A stretch of 64,000 nucleotides of DNA from Paenibacillus rhizophilus (GCF_003854965.1 NZ_RQPI01000008.1:62001-126000); one strand, 5' to 3'. Positions 16,959 to 25,856 are shown, counted from the first letter of the stretch. Notes: generated from the letters alone by a model not told the origin. A program made the numbers and translations.

Positions 16959-17762
16959 ATGCGGGAGGATCAACAGATATATGTTAGAAAAGATGGGGAT
17001 ATCGCCACAATCGTGCTCAACCGGCCCGAGCGGCGAAACGCCATTTCACTGGACATGTGGCACACCCTGTATGAGCGGCTGATCGAAGTGGAGAGGGACG
17101 AGGCGGTCAAAGCTGTTATTATCCGGAGCGATGACGACAAGGCGTTTTCGGCGGGAGCGGACATCGGTGAATTCACTTCCGTCCGGGCAAGCTCCGCGTC
17201 CGCCAAGCTGTACAACGCAGCGGCCCATCGGGCAGAGGACGTCCTGGCGCGGCTGAACAAGCCGACGATCGCGATGATTCGCGGGTACTGCATCGGGGCG
17301 GGCTGCGAGCTGTCCCTGGTCTGTGATTTCCGGTTTGCCGATACCTCGGCGGCGTTCGCCATTACGCCCGCCAAGCTGGGGATGGTCTATAATTTGTTCG
17401 GCATGAAATATCTGGTCCGGCAGGTCGGACCGTCGAATGCCAAGGATATTTTATATTCAGCCCGGAGGGTGGCGGCCGAGGAGGCGTTACGGATGCGCCT
17501 GATCGACCGTCTGTTTGAACCGGATCGGCTGGAGGATGAGGTCTATGCCTATGCCCGCATGCTGTCGCAAAATTCGCAGCTTTCCATTAAAGGAACAAAG
17601 AGAATCATTCACGAGATTATGGACGGAATGACTGAGGAAAATGAAGAAATCTCCGCGCTTGTCCTCTCATCCTTCGACGGCCCCGATTATATCGCGGGGA
17701 TTGAAGCCTTTTTGAATAAAAAAGTACCGGAGGGCGAAAGGGGAAAAGAACGTGGACACTGA
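16959..17762 (+). CDS. enoyl-CoA hydratase/isomerase family protein
   Basis: A 267-residue crotonase-fold protein. The oxyanion-hole segments AFSAGADIGEF (residues ~60-70) and IRGYCIGAGCELSLVCD (~107-123) are typical, and the core length is normal. Crotonases hydrate or isomerise enoyl-CoA esters or cleave ring-CoA compounds. It starts at ATG 16959 behind GGGGGG, and its 3' end overlaps the thioesterase gene by 11 bases, so the three genes form one translationally linked unit. The exact reaction cannot be read from sequence. Confidence 0.92.
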   Translation: MREDQQIYVRKDGDIATIVLNRPERRNAISLDMWHTLYERLIEVERDEAVKAVIIRSDDDKAFSAGADIGEFTSVRASSASAKLYNAAAHRAEDVLARLNKPTIAMIRGYCIGAGCELSLVCDFRFADTSAAFAITPAKLGMVYNLFGMKYLVRQVGPSNAKDILYSARRVAAEEALRMRLIDRLFEPDRLEDEVYAYARMLSQNSQLSIKGTKRIIHEIMDGMTEENEEISALVLSSFDGPDYIAGIEAFLNKKVPEGERGKERGH

Positions 17763-18135
17763 GCAAACGCCTTTATTCGCTCTCCTGGGATTTGCCGTTT
17801 CCTATGACGAGGACAACAAAGTATGCCGGATCGAATGCCCGGTCCAAACGCTCATGCTGAATCCGCTAGGCATTGTTCATGGAGGTATTCATGCTTATCT
17901 GGCCGATACGGCTTTCGGTTTTCTGACGATACAATTTAAGGATGTCCCTTATGTATCGCTGGAAACGAAAACCTCGTACATGAAGTCGGCCGCCGGCGGC
18001 CGGTTGATCGCCGATGCCCGCTTTGTAAAGGATGGATATAAAGCTCTGTTTCTGGAGTGCAGGGTGGAGAATGAGCAGCGGGAAGTGTTAAGTGTCACAA
18101 CCGGAACGTTCCTTCGGGTTTCATCCGTTTTGTAG
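17752..18135 (+). CDS. PaaI-type hotdog-fold thioesterase
   Basis: A 127-residue single hotdog domain. NPLGIVHGGIHAYLADTAFGF carries the HGG turn and the Asp that act in PaaI/4HBT thioesterases, which hydrolyse acyl- or aryl-CoA esters. It starts with GTG 17752 inside the end of the hydratase gene, preceded by AAAGGGG. As the last gene before a strong terminator it probably releases stalled CoA esters from the pathway or drives product formation. Confidence 0.87.
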   Translation: MDTEQTPLFALLGFAVSYDEDNKVCRIECPVQTLMLNPLGIVHGGIHAYLADTAFGFLTIQFKDVPYVSLETKTSYMKSAAGGRLIADARFVKDGYKALFLECRVENEQREVLSVTTGTFLRVSSVL

Positions 18136-18140
18136 CATAT

Positions 18141-18191
18141 AAAGGCCTGTGACCGGTCATCCATTGGGGATCTGAAGGTCACAGGCCTTTT
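18141..18191. terminator. strong bidirectional terminator
   Basis: AAAGGCCTGTGACC and GGTCACAGGCCTTTT form a 14-base-pair perfect stem between two converging genes. T-rich and A-rich flanks on both sides allow it to stop transcription from the thioesterase side and from the amidase side. Confidence 0.9.
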
Positions 18192-18197
18192 AAGGTG

Positions 18198-19610
18198 TTA
18201 CAGCAGTTCGGAAATATGCCGGGCGAGCCGCTCCGACCACGATTCAGAACGTTCGTACACGTCTCCGATAAGCAGGAGCTTGCGGTCGTCGAACGGCTTC
18301 CCAATGAGCTGCAGCCCTACCGGCAGCCGGTCTTCCACGAAACCGCAGGGAACGGATAGCGCCGGAAAGCCGAGAAAATTCGCCAGCGGCGCTTTGGCCA
18401 GGCGGAACATGTTGTGGATGGCCTGCTCCGGAGAGACCGAGCCAATAGGAAACGGCGGATTGTGATTCATCGGAGAGATCAGCGCGTCAACGGATGCCAT
18501 GGCCGCAGCCGTTGACGCGATAAATTTCCGGCGGAATTTTTGCGCCTGCAAATAATCGTCCGCGGACACCTGCCGCCCGAACTCGAGCCGGAAGCGCACA
18601 TCTTCGCTGTATTGCCCGGACGCATGCTGAAGCATCGGTTTATGAAAGGAATAGCCCTCCGACTGGGCGATAATTCTCGCCGCCCCCTGAGCCTCGCTTA
18701 GACCGGGGATGCTGATTTCCCGTATCTCCGCCCCGAGGCTCTGTAAGCGTTCCATTGCCCGGTCCACGATCCCGGCGATCTCCGGATGCATGCCTTCAAA
18801 GAAATACTCCCTGCAGAGTCCAAGCCTAAAACCCTTTAAATCTTCCCGCTTCCCGATTGGGTCTGGCGCAAGCGGCCGCCGGGACGAGGCGGCATCCTTC
18901 GGGTCGAATCCGCTTATGGATTCGAACAGGATCGCGGTATCTTCAACGGTGCGCGCCATCGGGCCGACATGGTCCAGCGACCAACTGAAGGGGACGCAGC
19001 CGAAGCGGCTGACCGCCCCGTAAGTCGGCTTCAGGCCGACTGTTCCGCACAAGGCAGAGGGCAGCCGGATGGAGCCCGCCGTATCGGTGCCGAGCGCCCC
19101 GAAGCACATCCCGGCAGCCAAAGCCGCTGCGCTGCCGCCGCTGGAGCCGCCAGCGATTTTGTCCCGGTCCCAGGGATTCCGGGTCGTGCCGTAATGGGGG
19201 TTCTCCGTCGTAGCTCCCATGGCGAATTCGTGCAGATTCGCTTTCCCGATCACAATCGCCCCAGCCTGCTTGAGTCTGGCGACGGCGGTTGCGTCCTGAT
19301 CGGGGATCCAGTGCTCCAGTACTTTGGAGCCGGCCGTTGTTGGGATTCCACCAGTCTGCAGCACGTCCTTGACGGCGACGGGAATGCCGTGCAGGGGACC
19401 GCGAATGTATCCCTGCACGGCCTCGGCCTCAAGCGTCCTGGCCTGCTCCATCGCTTCCTCGGGCAGTACCCGGATAAAGGCGCGAAGCCCGGGCTCCAGT
19501 GATTCGATGCGCCGGAGCGTCTGCTCCGTCAGCCAGGCGGGCGAAATCTGCTTGTCCTTGATTAACGGGAACAGCGCAGAAAGCGTAAGGCTGTGAACCG
19601 ACTCGTTCAT
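18198..19610 (-). CDS. amidase (amidase signature family)
   Basis: A 470-residue amidase signature enzyme that hydrolyses a carboxamide. The Ser-cisSer-Lys triad is visible: Lys in PVAVKDVLQTGG (~76), the glycine-rich GGSSGGSAAALAAG loop (~154), and the nucleophile Ser in GTDTAGSIRLPS (~178). Its ATG overlaps the stop of the 36-codon gene upstream (ATGA), so its translation is probably coupled. It is the last gene of the minus-strand operon that begins with the Rieske oxygenase at 24547. Confidence 0.92.
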   Translation of the reverse strand: MNESVHSLTLSALFPLIKDKQISPAWLTEQTLRRIESLEPGLRAFIRVLPEEAMEQARTLEAEAVQGYIRGPLHGIPVAVKDVLQTGGIPTTAGSKVLEHWIPDQDATAVARLKQAGAIVIGKANLHEFAMGATTENPHYGTTRNPWDRDKIAGGSSGGSAAALAAGMCFGALGTDTAGSIRLPSALCGTVGLKPTYGAVSRFGCVPFSWSLDHVGPMARTVEDTAILFESISGFDPKDAASSRRPLAPDPIGKREDLKGFRLGLCREYFFEGMHPEIAGIVDRAMERLQSLGAEIREISIPGLSEAQGAARIIAQSEGYSFHKPMLQHASGQYSEDVRFRLEFGRQVSADDYLQAQKFRRKFIASTAAAMASVDALISPMNHNPPFPIGSVSPEQAIHNMFRLAKAPLANFLGFPALSVPCGFVEDRLPVGLQLIGKPFDDRKLLLIGDVYERSESWSERLARHISELL

Positions 19611-19717
19611 TCGGCATCACCTTCTTCAAAGAGCGGGCCGATAAAGGCCGGTTCCTCCTCAAGCAGCGCGACTGCTTCCTCGCCGAACAGGCTTGCGATA
19701 TATTCGCTTAAACTCAT
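19607..19717 (-). CDS. 36-residue protein coupled to the amidase
   Basis: A very short acidic frame (MSLSEYIASLFGEEAV at its start, ending EEGDAE). Three points support it: GGGAGGTTGATC stands about 10 bases in front of its ATG, its stop overlaps the amidase start in an ATGA, and it lies in a tightly packed operon. Some amidases (AtzE and GatA types) need a small partner (AtzG, GatC), so a miniature partner is a reasonable guess, but at 36 residues it is shorter than those and the similarity is not demonstrated. A leader frame serving only to couple translation is the alternative. Confidence 0.6.
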   Translation of the reverse strand: MSLSEYIASLFGEEAVALLEEEPAFIGPLFEEGDAE

Positions 19718-19748
19718 GGCGTCGATCAACCTCCCGGGTGAAGGAATA

Positions 19749-20828
19749 TTAACCGGGTATAACCGGTGCTTTCTCATGAATGTGCGGCATAATACGCTCA
19801 CTGAACAGCTGCTGGGTGCGAATTGTGCGCCAGTGCTCCATCCCGCCATAGGTACAGAGGAGGCTGATTTCCGTTAGTCCCGGGCATTCATCGACGATCT
19901 GCTGGACCTTTTCCTTAATCGTCTCCGGAGTGCCCACCCATACGTATTCCTCTTCCACAAGCGTCTTATAGGGGATTTTCACAAGCTCTTCCAACGCGCC
20001 GGACGCGTAGAATGCGAAATCCTTGGCCAGCATTTCTTCCCGGGAAGGCATCTCCTTGGTCGGAGAGACGTTGCCTGCCATAAACTGCTTGATGTAAGGT
20101 TCAGCCTCGCTGATTGCCCGCTGCTCGTCTTCATCCAGGTAGACTGCCTGGACGTATACGATATCCGGCTTGTTGCCGTACTTCTCGCAGGTTTCGCGGT
20201 AAATATCCAGGTGCTGCCTCACTTTGCTGAACGGCAGCATTGGAGTAATCAGGACGCCCCAGCCTTCCTTGCCGGCCAGCTCGTAGTTGTGGTTGCTTGC
20301 GCCGCCGGTATAAATTTTCGGATGCGGCAGCTGCACCGGCTTCGGAACGATCGAAACGTTCTTTACCTTGTAATACTCGCCGTCATAGGAGAAGGATTCC
20401 TGCGACCAGGCCAGCTTCAGAATTTCCAGCGATTCCATAAACCGGCCGCGGCTCTGCTCCAGCGGAATGGACGCTTTCGGGAATACCCACGAATGGCCTC
20501 GACCGAAGGCAACTTCGATCCGGCCGCCCGTTAGGATATCCGCGGCCGCCAGCTGACCGGCGAAGACCATCGGATTGTGAAGCGGAAGGACGTGGGAGCA
20601 GGTGCGGAAGCGGATATGGTTCGTCCGCTGCGCCGCCGCCGAATAAAGCGCCAGCGGATTCGCGGAGATGGAGAACTCTTCAAACCAGTGATGCTCAAGC
20701 GTAGAGAAGGAATTGAAGCCGTTCTTGTCGGCATGCTCAATCTGCTCCAGAACTTCGCGATATAACTGCGCGTGGGGCTTCGGGTTCGACTTCGGATTTT
20801 GCATTTCCACATAAATACCAAACTTCAT
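19749..20828 (-). CDS. LLM-class flavin-dependent monooxygenase (luciferase-like)
   Basis: A 359-residue luciferase-like TIM-barrel oxygenase. MKFGIYVEMQNP at the start, LEHHWFEEF (~47), GGRIEVAFGRGH and PHPKIYTGGAS are family landmarks. Such enzymes use reduced flavin and oxygen to hydroxylate or cleave a substrate, usually with a flavin reductase encoded elsewhere; none is seen nearby. ATG 20828 is preferred to the ATG two codons upstream because GGGAGGTAATGACG gives better spacing. It lies in the catabolic minus-strand operon. Confidence 0.9.
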   Translation of the reverse strand: MKFGIYVEMQNPKSNPKPHAQLYREVLEQIEHADKNGFNSFSTLEHHWFEEFSISANPLALYSAAAQRTNHIRFRTCSHVLPLHNPMVFAGQLAAADILTGGRIEVAFGRGHSWVFPKASIPLEQSRGRFMESLEILKLAWSQESFSYDGEYYKVKNVSIVPKPVQLPHPKIYTGGASNHNYELAGKEGWGVLITPMLPFSKVRQHLDIYRETCEKYGNKPDIVYVQAVYLDEDEQRAISEAEPYIKQFMAGNVSPTKEMPSREEMLAKDFAFYASGALEELVKIPYKTLVEEEYVWVGTPETIKEKVQQIVDECPGLTEISLLCTYGGMEHWRTIRTQQLFSERIMPHIHEKAPVIPG

Positions 20829-20855
20829 CGTCATTACCTCCCGGGTATGAAATAA

Positions 20856-21215
20856 TCAGGCTTCCAGCAAGAAAAAGGGGCGTCCGATAATCGCTTCAAG
20901 ACGGAAATAACGGTCCAGTCCGGTCGCGCGAAAAGCGTGGGTCATGTTTGTTACGGTCTGCAGATCCGGAACGTCGTACAGAAAAAGGGCGTGAAAGCCT
21001 TTTTCTCCGGCATGTCCGGCGGTTAGAATGTCCCGGTCGATCGTGCCAAGAAGCGTAATTGCGTATTGCTTCCAGGCGGTGATGACCTCATTCAGGGCAG
21101 GCAGTACATGCTCCTTCTTCTCCTCTGGTGTCGTATCGAACCAGCCTGTCGATTCGAACATGATCAGGACGCGAAGCTTCTCGGGGATTTTCGGGGCTCC
21201 GTGCTCCATGGCCAT
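20856..21215 (-). CDS. small dimeric alpha/beta-barrel-like protein, function unknown
   Basis: A 119-residue protein, start chosen at the ATG 21215 behind GAGGTGATAGCT; in-frame ATGs further upstream have no such site. The pattern of a strand LRVLIMFEST, a helix, a strand GFHALFLYDVPD and a final FRLEAIIGRPFFL looks like the ferredoxin-like fold of EthD/muconolactone-isomerase dimeric barrels, inferred from layout rather than strong similarity. Proteins of this kind accompany oxygenases. It stands 27 bases in front of the luciferase-like gene. Confidence 0.6.
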   Translation of the reverse strand: MAMEHGAPKIPEKLRVLIMFESTGWFDTTPEEKKEHVLPALNEVITAWKQYAITLLGTIDRDILTAGHAGEKGFHALFLYDVPDLQTVTNMTHAFRATGLDRYFRLEAIIGRPFFLLEA

Positions 21216-21273
21216 AGCTATCACCTCATTCATAAAATTTGGTTCACGCAACTTACTGTTTAGCGCACGCGGA

Positions 21274-22020
21274 CTACCGCATCAGCCTTCCGCCGTTAAT
21301 GTCGAAGGTCGCTCCGGTGATGAAGCCGGTGGAACCGGCCGCCAAATAGTAGACGAGCTCCGCTACCTCTTCCGATTCTCCGACACGCCCCACGGGGATC
21401 GTCTCAACCATTTTTTCAATAAAGGCGGGGTCCATCTTGTCCATTTCCGGTGTCCTTACGGAAGCCGGAGCGACGGCGTTCACGGTTACGCTGTAAGGAG
21501 CGAGCTCGCGTGCGAATACCTTGGTTAACGCGAGCTGTCCGGCCTTGGAAGCGGAATAGGCCGCGCTCGAAGTCATGGGTCCGAACTGTCCGCCGAAGGA
21601 GGACATATTGATGATCCGGCCTTGGCTCTGCTGTTTCATAACGGGAGCAATAGCCTGGGAGAAGAAGAAGGTGCTTCCCAAATTAACGGACATGATACGG
21701 TTCCACTCTTCCGGCGTCGTATCGGCAATGGAGGTTCCTGTCCGGATGCCGGCATTGTTCACCAGCGCGTCGACTCGTCCCCAGCGTTCCATCACAACGC
21801 TCACGCATTCGGCGATCTTGGCGTTGTCGGTAACATCCATTTCAAAAAACAAAGCCTCCCCGCTGTCCAGCTTCGCCTGAAATCGGGAACGGATTTGCTC
21901 CAGGTCCAAGCTGACAAATGCCACACGCCAGCCGTTATCAAGGAAATAGCCAGCGATGGCGAGCCCGATTCCCTGCGAGGAGCCGGTAACGATAACGGTC
22001 CGGTGTTCCGAGACATCCAT
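21274..22020 (-). CDS. short-chain dehydrogenase/reductase (SDR family)
   Basis: A 248-residue classical SDR. The cofactor loop TGSSQGIGLAIAG (residues ~12-24), NNAG (~87-90), the catalytic Ser near NMSSFGGQ, and the YSASK motif are all present, and the C-terminal FDINGGRLM is usual. It would oxidise or reduce an alcohol/ketone intermediate with NAD(P). ATG 22020 follows AAAGGAGACTACAT. It lies between the M19 gene and the small barrel protein in the minus-strand operon. Confidence 0.93.
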   Translation of the reverse strand: MDVSEHRTVIVTGSSQGIGLAIAGYFLDNGWRVAFVSLDLEQIRSRFQAKLDSGEALFFEMDVTDNAKIAECVSVVMERWGRVDALVNNAGIRTGTSIADTTPEEWNRIMSVNLGSTFFFSQAIAPVMKQQSQGRIINMSSFGGQFGPMTSSAAYSASKAGQLALTKVFARELAPYSVTVNAVAPASVRTPEMDKMDPAFIEKMVETIPVGRVGESEEVAELVYYLAAGSTGFITGATFDINGGRLMR

Positions 22021-22053
22021 ATGTAGTCTCCTTTCTGGAAGTGTAGTTCCGCC

Positions 22054-23247
22054 TCAGTCCCACAGCTGACGAAGGACGCGCAAGATGTTGCCGCCGGCTG
22101 CCTTGGCGATATCGCTGTCGGTGTATCCGTGCCGGATCAGCCACCGGATCATATTGGGCACTGCCTCCACCGGATTCTCGGCTCCCCTTACATAGTCCGC
22201 TTCGGTAAAATGCTCTCCGCTGTGCGACGCTCCGATCGAGAGCTGATTGTCTACCGCACGCTGCAGCGCCGTGTGATCGCCGAAGAACGTATCGGGTCCA
22301 AAGGCAACATGGTCGATTCCGACGAGATTTGCGACATATTCGAAATGCTCCATGACCGATTCCAGGCAGTGGTGCGGGTGGTTTCGCGTCATGGTCGTGT
22401 TCGGAGCGGCCAGGATTCCGATGAGGCCGCCCCGTTCCTTGCAGGCGAGCAGAATCTCGTCCGGCTTCATCCGGGGAGTGTTCCACAGCGCTCTGGCTCC
22501 CGCGTGGGTAATCAGCACGGGCTGTTCGCTCGCCTCGATCACCTCCATGCTCGTGCGGTCGCCGCAGTGGGAAATGTCAATCGCCATGCGGAGGCGGTTC
22601 ATGCGCTCCACTACCCGCCTGCCGAATCGGGTCAGTCCGCCGTCATGCGTCTCTGACAGTCCCGAACCGAGCGTATTCGCATCGTTATAGGTGATGCCCA
22701 TACAGCGGATTCCGAAGCCATAGAGGATATCCACGCGTTCGATTTCGTTCTCAAGGGCGGTAGCCGCCTCAAGTGAAGGGATAATGGCGATTTGACCGGT
22801 TGCTTTGGCAGAGAGGATATCGTTCACACTTGAAGCGATGCGCACCGTATCCTGATGAGCCATATCACAGTACCGTATCCCGAGGTTCCACAGGACATCG
22901 TCCCATTTCAGTCCGGCTTTGGACGTCACATTCATGACGCCGTCCATGAAGTTTTCGAACAGGCCGTCAAGTCTGGACAATGCAAGGCCTTCATAGTCGA
23001 ATGCGGTATACCCCTGACGGCAGTATGCGAGAATATCTTCACTGTGCTTAGGCATGGTGAAGCCGTGATCGCGCAGGGAGAGAATGGGGTGGCCGCTCAT
23101 CAAGGCTTCGTATCGCCTCCGCTCCGGTTCGGTCAGCGTTTCTTCACACGCTTTCCCCGGATCGGACCGCTCCGCGAGCGGATAGAACCGGTAATCGGCT
23201 TCTTGGCGAAGGTACTGAAATGACCGGTACCCGTCAAACCTTTTCAT
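22054..23247 (-). CDS. membrane dipeptidase-like hydrolase (peptidase M19 family)
   Basis: A 397-residue zinc hydrolase of the renal dipeptidase family. The metal-site segments AIDISHCGDRTS (~212), LITHAGARALWNTPR (~232) and the Glu in IPSLEAA match M19. The usual N-terminal HxD pair is not obvious; GHPILSLRDHG stands in its place, so this may be a divergent branch with a non-peptide substrate. ATG 23247 lies 14 bases inside the end of the Rieske gene, favouring coupled translation; an upstream TTG at 23298 would lengthen it by 17 residues. The context suggests it cleaves an amide or dipeptide-like intermediate. Confidence 0.87.
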   Translation of the reverse strand: MKRFDGYRSFQYLRQEADYRFYPLAERSDPGKACEETLTEPERRRYEALMSGHPILSLRDHGFTMPKHSEDILAYCRQGYTAFDYEGLALSRLDGLFENFMDGVMNVTSKAGLKWDDVLWNLGIRYCDMAHQDTVRIASSVNDILSAKATGQIAIIPSLEAATALENEIERVDILYGFGIRCMGITYNDANTLGSGLSETHDGGLTRFGRRVVERMNRLRMAIDISHCGDRTSMEVIEASEQPVLITHAGARALWNTPRMKPDEILLACKERGGLIGILAAPNTTMTRNHPHHCLESVMEHFEYVANLVGIDHVAFGPDTFFGDHTALQRAVDNQLSIGASHSGEHFTEADYVRGAENPVEAVPNMIRWLIRHGYTDSDIAKAAGGNILRVLRQLWD

Positions 23248-24547
23248 AGGAATGAGGGCCTTCGGTTTCTTCCGTAAAGCTTCCGTCCTTGTAGACAAAC
23301 TCGCCGTCCAGCGGAATTACTTCACTCCATTTCCGGCCTTTGGGTCCTGTAAGTCCGCAGCTGTACAGTTTACCGAGTGGAATGTCCTGCAGCCGTATGG
23401 TGGGCTCTTCCCGCATATGCGCCTTCACATTATCGAGCAGCATGCGCCGCATCTGGATAATCGGGAGGTCGCTCGTCCCCAGATGCTCCCTGGAACGGTC
23501 CACAATTGGTCCCATCGTTTCGGTGACGGCATGATCCTGATTTGCGATCCCTTCGATCCCGGAATAGTTGGCGTAGGTCATCAATTCGCGGTTTTGCTTG
23601 TAGTTGTTCGTCATATTGTTCAGCTTGCGGAACTGCTCGTCGACCAGGATGCCGCGCCGTTCGCGCTGGGCTTCCGCGTCGATGTCGCTGTAATGGGCGA
23701 ATTGTACGTCCCAGCTCCATGTACTGTGATCGTCCCGGGGGATAAAGGCGTGCCACATGCCGTCCTCGCCTTTCATTCTTGGAGGGTACGTATAAAAAGG
23801 GAAAATGTAGTGGATTTCCATAAACACATCGGTCGTCTCGTCCTCGCTGCCTACGGCGATGCAGCGTTTGCCGTAGCTGGTCGTTTCGACGGCTTGTTTG
23901 ACCGGCGGATTCTTAACCAGGGGATGATCGGGATTAATGCCGAGCTTGCTGCTTAGCAGCCCGTCCTTGATGTTCTGCTTCTGAAGCGCCTTGTGCAGAA
24001 AAGCGGCGTGGACGTAATCCAGGTCATTCTCCATAACCTGCAAATAGTTGCATTCCTGCCATACCCGTTCGGATACGAGCCGGGAATCGGGCAAGTTCAT
24101 CCAGTAAAAGTCCGGAAAAGGAGGCTGATGCTCCTGGGGCCCCAGATACCCCCATACGATGCCGTTCTTCTCGGTCGTCTCGTAGGCTTTAAGGTGAATG
24201 CCTTTCTTGAGCTTGCTGTCCTTCGGCTCGGACGGCAGATCGACGCATTCCCCTTCGGTGTTGAACTTCCAGCCGTGGTAAATACAGGTCAATCCGCAGC
24301 CGCTGTTATTGCCGAGACTCAGGGAGGTGCCGCGGTGCGGACATTTCTCGTCGACTAAGCCGACCTTCCCGTCCGTATCCCGGAAAGCCAGTAAATCTTC
24401 GCCGAGGATTTTGATTTTCTTCGGCTCCCCGTCCGAAAGCAGTTCATCCGATTTCAGAACGGGAATCCAGTAACGCCGGAACATTTCGCCCATGGGGGTT
24501 TCCGGACCGGTACGCGTCAGCAATTCATTGTCTTCCGTCTTTAACAT
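23234..24547 (-). CDS. Rieske non-heme iron oxygenase, alpha subunit type
   Basis: A 437-residue oxygenase of the phthalate-dioxygenase/VanA-like group. The Rieske cluster ligands are in CPHRG (~70) and CIYHGWKF (~89), and the mononuclear iron site in NDLDYVHAAFLH. These enzymes hydroxylate or demethylate aromatic substrates with electrons from a reductase, which is not visible in this window. It is the first gene of the minus-strand operon: ATG 24547 follows AGGAGGAACGAAGGC, and genes follow down to the amidase at 18198. Confidence 0.93.
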   Translation of the reverse strand: MLKTEDNELLTRTGPETPMGEMFRRYWIPVLKSDELLSDGEPKKIKILGEDLLAFRDTDGKVGLVDEKCPHRGTSLSLGNNSGCGLTCIYHGWKFNTEGECVDLPSEPKDSKLKKGIHLKAYETTEKNGIVWGYLGPQEHQPPFPDFYWMNLPDSRLVSERVWQECNYLQVMENDLDYVHAAFLHKALQKQNIKDGLLSSKLGINPDHPLVKNPPVKQAVETTSYGKRCIAVGSEDETTDVFMEIHYIFPFYTYPPRMKGEDGMWHAFIPRDDHSTWSWDVQFAHYSDIDAEAQRERRGILVDEQFRKLNNMTNNYKQNRELMTYANYSGIEGIANQDHAVTETMGPIVDRSREHLGTSDLPIIQMRRMLLDNVKAHMREEPTIRLQDIPLGKLYSCGLTGPKGRKWSEVIPLDGEFVYKDGSFTEETEGPHSYEKV

Positions 24548-24917
24548 GCCTTCGTTCCTCCTTGTTTCAGTATCCGGATGGAATAGAAGCGGACTTTTGA
24601 ACGTCGGATTAACCTGCCGGCCCCCGTATCGTTCAAGAAAAATTAATAATTTATGTCATCTTATATTCCATGTGTCTACCATAACGGAATTGAAAAAGGT
24701 TGAATACATTCGAAACGGACGGTGTTTTTTAAGTTTACCGGGCGAACCGTACAGTTCATTTCACAAATCCTTCACAAAAAACAAGCCGCACTGGGCGAAT
24801 CGAATAAGTCAGAACCTGAAAAGCGTACGATTCAGTCGTTTTCGAACCGGTTTGTTTCCGATATGTTGTTATTATGTAAGGTAAACTTACGTAAAAGAGC
24901 AAAGAGGAGCTGGGACT
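24548..24917. promoter_or_regulatory. divergent control region between Rieske operon and reductase gene
   Basis: 370 bases without a gene. It holds GGTAAACTT at 24880-24888 and its inverted copy AAGTTTACC at 24731-24739; the former is part of a dyad GTAAG-N5-CTTAC (24876-24890). Two direct repeats TTCACAAA at 24760 and 24771 lie 11 bases apart, one helical turn. These are plausible regulator sites for the two divergent transcripts, but no known consensus was matched and promoters are not clear. Confidence 0.35.
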
Positions 24918-25856
24918 ATGAAATCTTCTCCAAGAATCGCCGTTCTGGGAGCGGGCGCGATGGGAAGCCGGATCGGCGCCCACTTGTTTGAAGCGGGGTA
25001 TGCGGTTGTTCTTTACGATTCCTGGAAAGACCACGTGGCTGAAATACAGCGAAATGGACTGCGCATTGTACACGAACATTCAGCCCGAACACTTAGGATT
25101 AAGGCGGCCAGCCGGCCGCTTCCCGGCGAAGTATATGATTATGTCCTCCTCCTGACCAAAAGCGGCCAGACGGATGAGGCCCTCTCCGGCTTCAGGGACA
25201 TTATCGGGACGGATACCCATGTGGTTTCCCTTCAGAACGGCATCGCCGGCATCGAAATTCTTCCCCGCTATATTCCGAAGGAACGTATTCTTGCCGGCGT
25301 CACTACGTACAGCTCCGACCTGCTCGGTCCGGGCGCTGTACAAATCGGCGGTTCAGGCATCACATATCTCTCCCGGTTGACCGGCGGGAGTTCGCCTGCT
25401 GTTGATTTGCTGGAAGCTACTTTCAACGCGGCGGGATTTCAGACGGTGGTCTCAGAGGATGCAATGCAGATGATTTGGGAAAAGCTGGCGTTTAATGCCT
25501 CGATCAATCCGGTTACGGCCTTGACCCGGCTAAACGCGGGAGAGGCGGGAACCCACCCGCTTGGCATAGAACTGATGAGTTCGATTGTGGGGGAAGTAGC
25601 GGCAGTGGGGCACCGGCTGGGTATCAATGTGAGAACCGATGAGGTCATGAATCAATTGAGGCGGGCTTGCGAACCTGAGGCATGCGGCGATCATTTGCCC
25701 AGTATGCTGCAGGATGTGCTGAAAGGGAGAATGACGGAGATCGAAGCGTTGAACGGAGCTGTCATCCGGTTAGCCGGTGACTTCGGGATGGACCTTCCTT
25801 ATAACAGAGCCTTATATCGAATGGTCAAAATGCTGGATGAGATCAAAGGGACTTAA
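24918..25856 (+). CDS. ketopantoate reductase family protein (PanE/ApbA-like)
   Basis: A 312-residue two-domain NADPH-dependent reductase. The Rossmann motif VLGAGAMGSRIGAHLFEAG is at the N-terminus, LLLTKSGQTDEAL follows, and the C-terminal domain begins near IWEKLAFNASINPVTAL, which carries the catalytic Lys and Asn of this family. True pantothenate synthesis is possible, but this family is large and many copies in catabolic clusters reduce other 2-oxo acids; no pan genes are adjacent, so the catabolic role is preferred. ATG 24918 follows AGAGGAGCTGGG. Confidence 0.87.
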   Translation: MKSSPRIAVLGAGAMGSRIGAHLFEAGYAVVLYDSWKDHVAEIQRNGLRIVHEHSARTLRIKAASRPLPGEVYDYVLLLTKSGQTDEALSGFRDIIGTDTHVVSLQNGIAGIEILPRYIPKERILAGVTTYSSDLLGPGAVQIGGSGITYLSRLTGGSSPAVDLLEATFNAAGFQTVVSEDAMQMIWEKLAFNASINPVTALTRLNAGEAGTHPLGIELMSSIVGEVAAVGHRLGINVRTDEVMNQLRRACEPEACGDHLPSMLQDVLKGRMTEIEALNGAVIRLAGDFGMDLPYNRALYRMVKMLDEIKGT

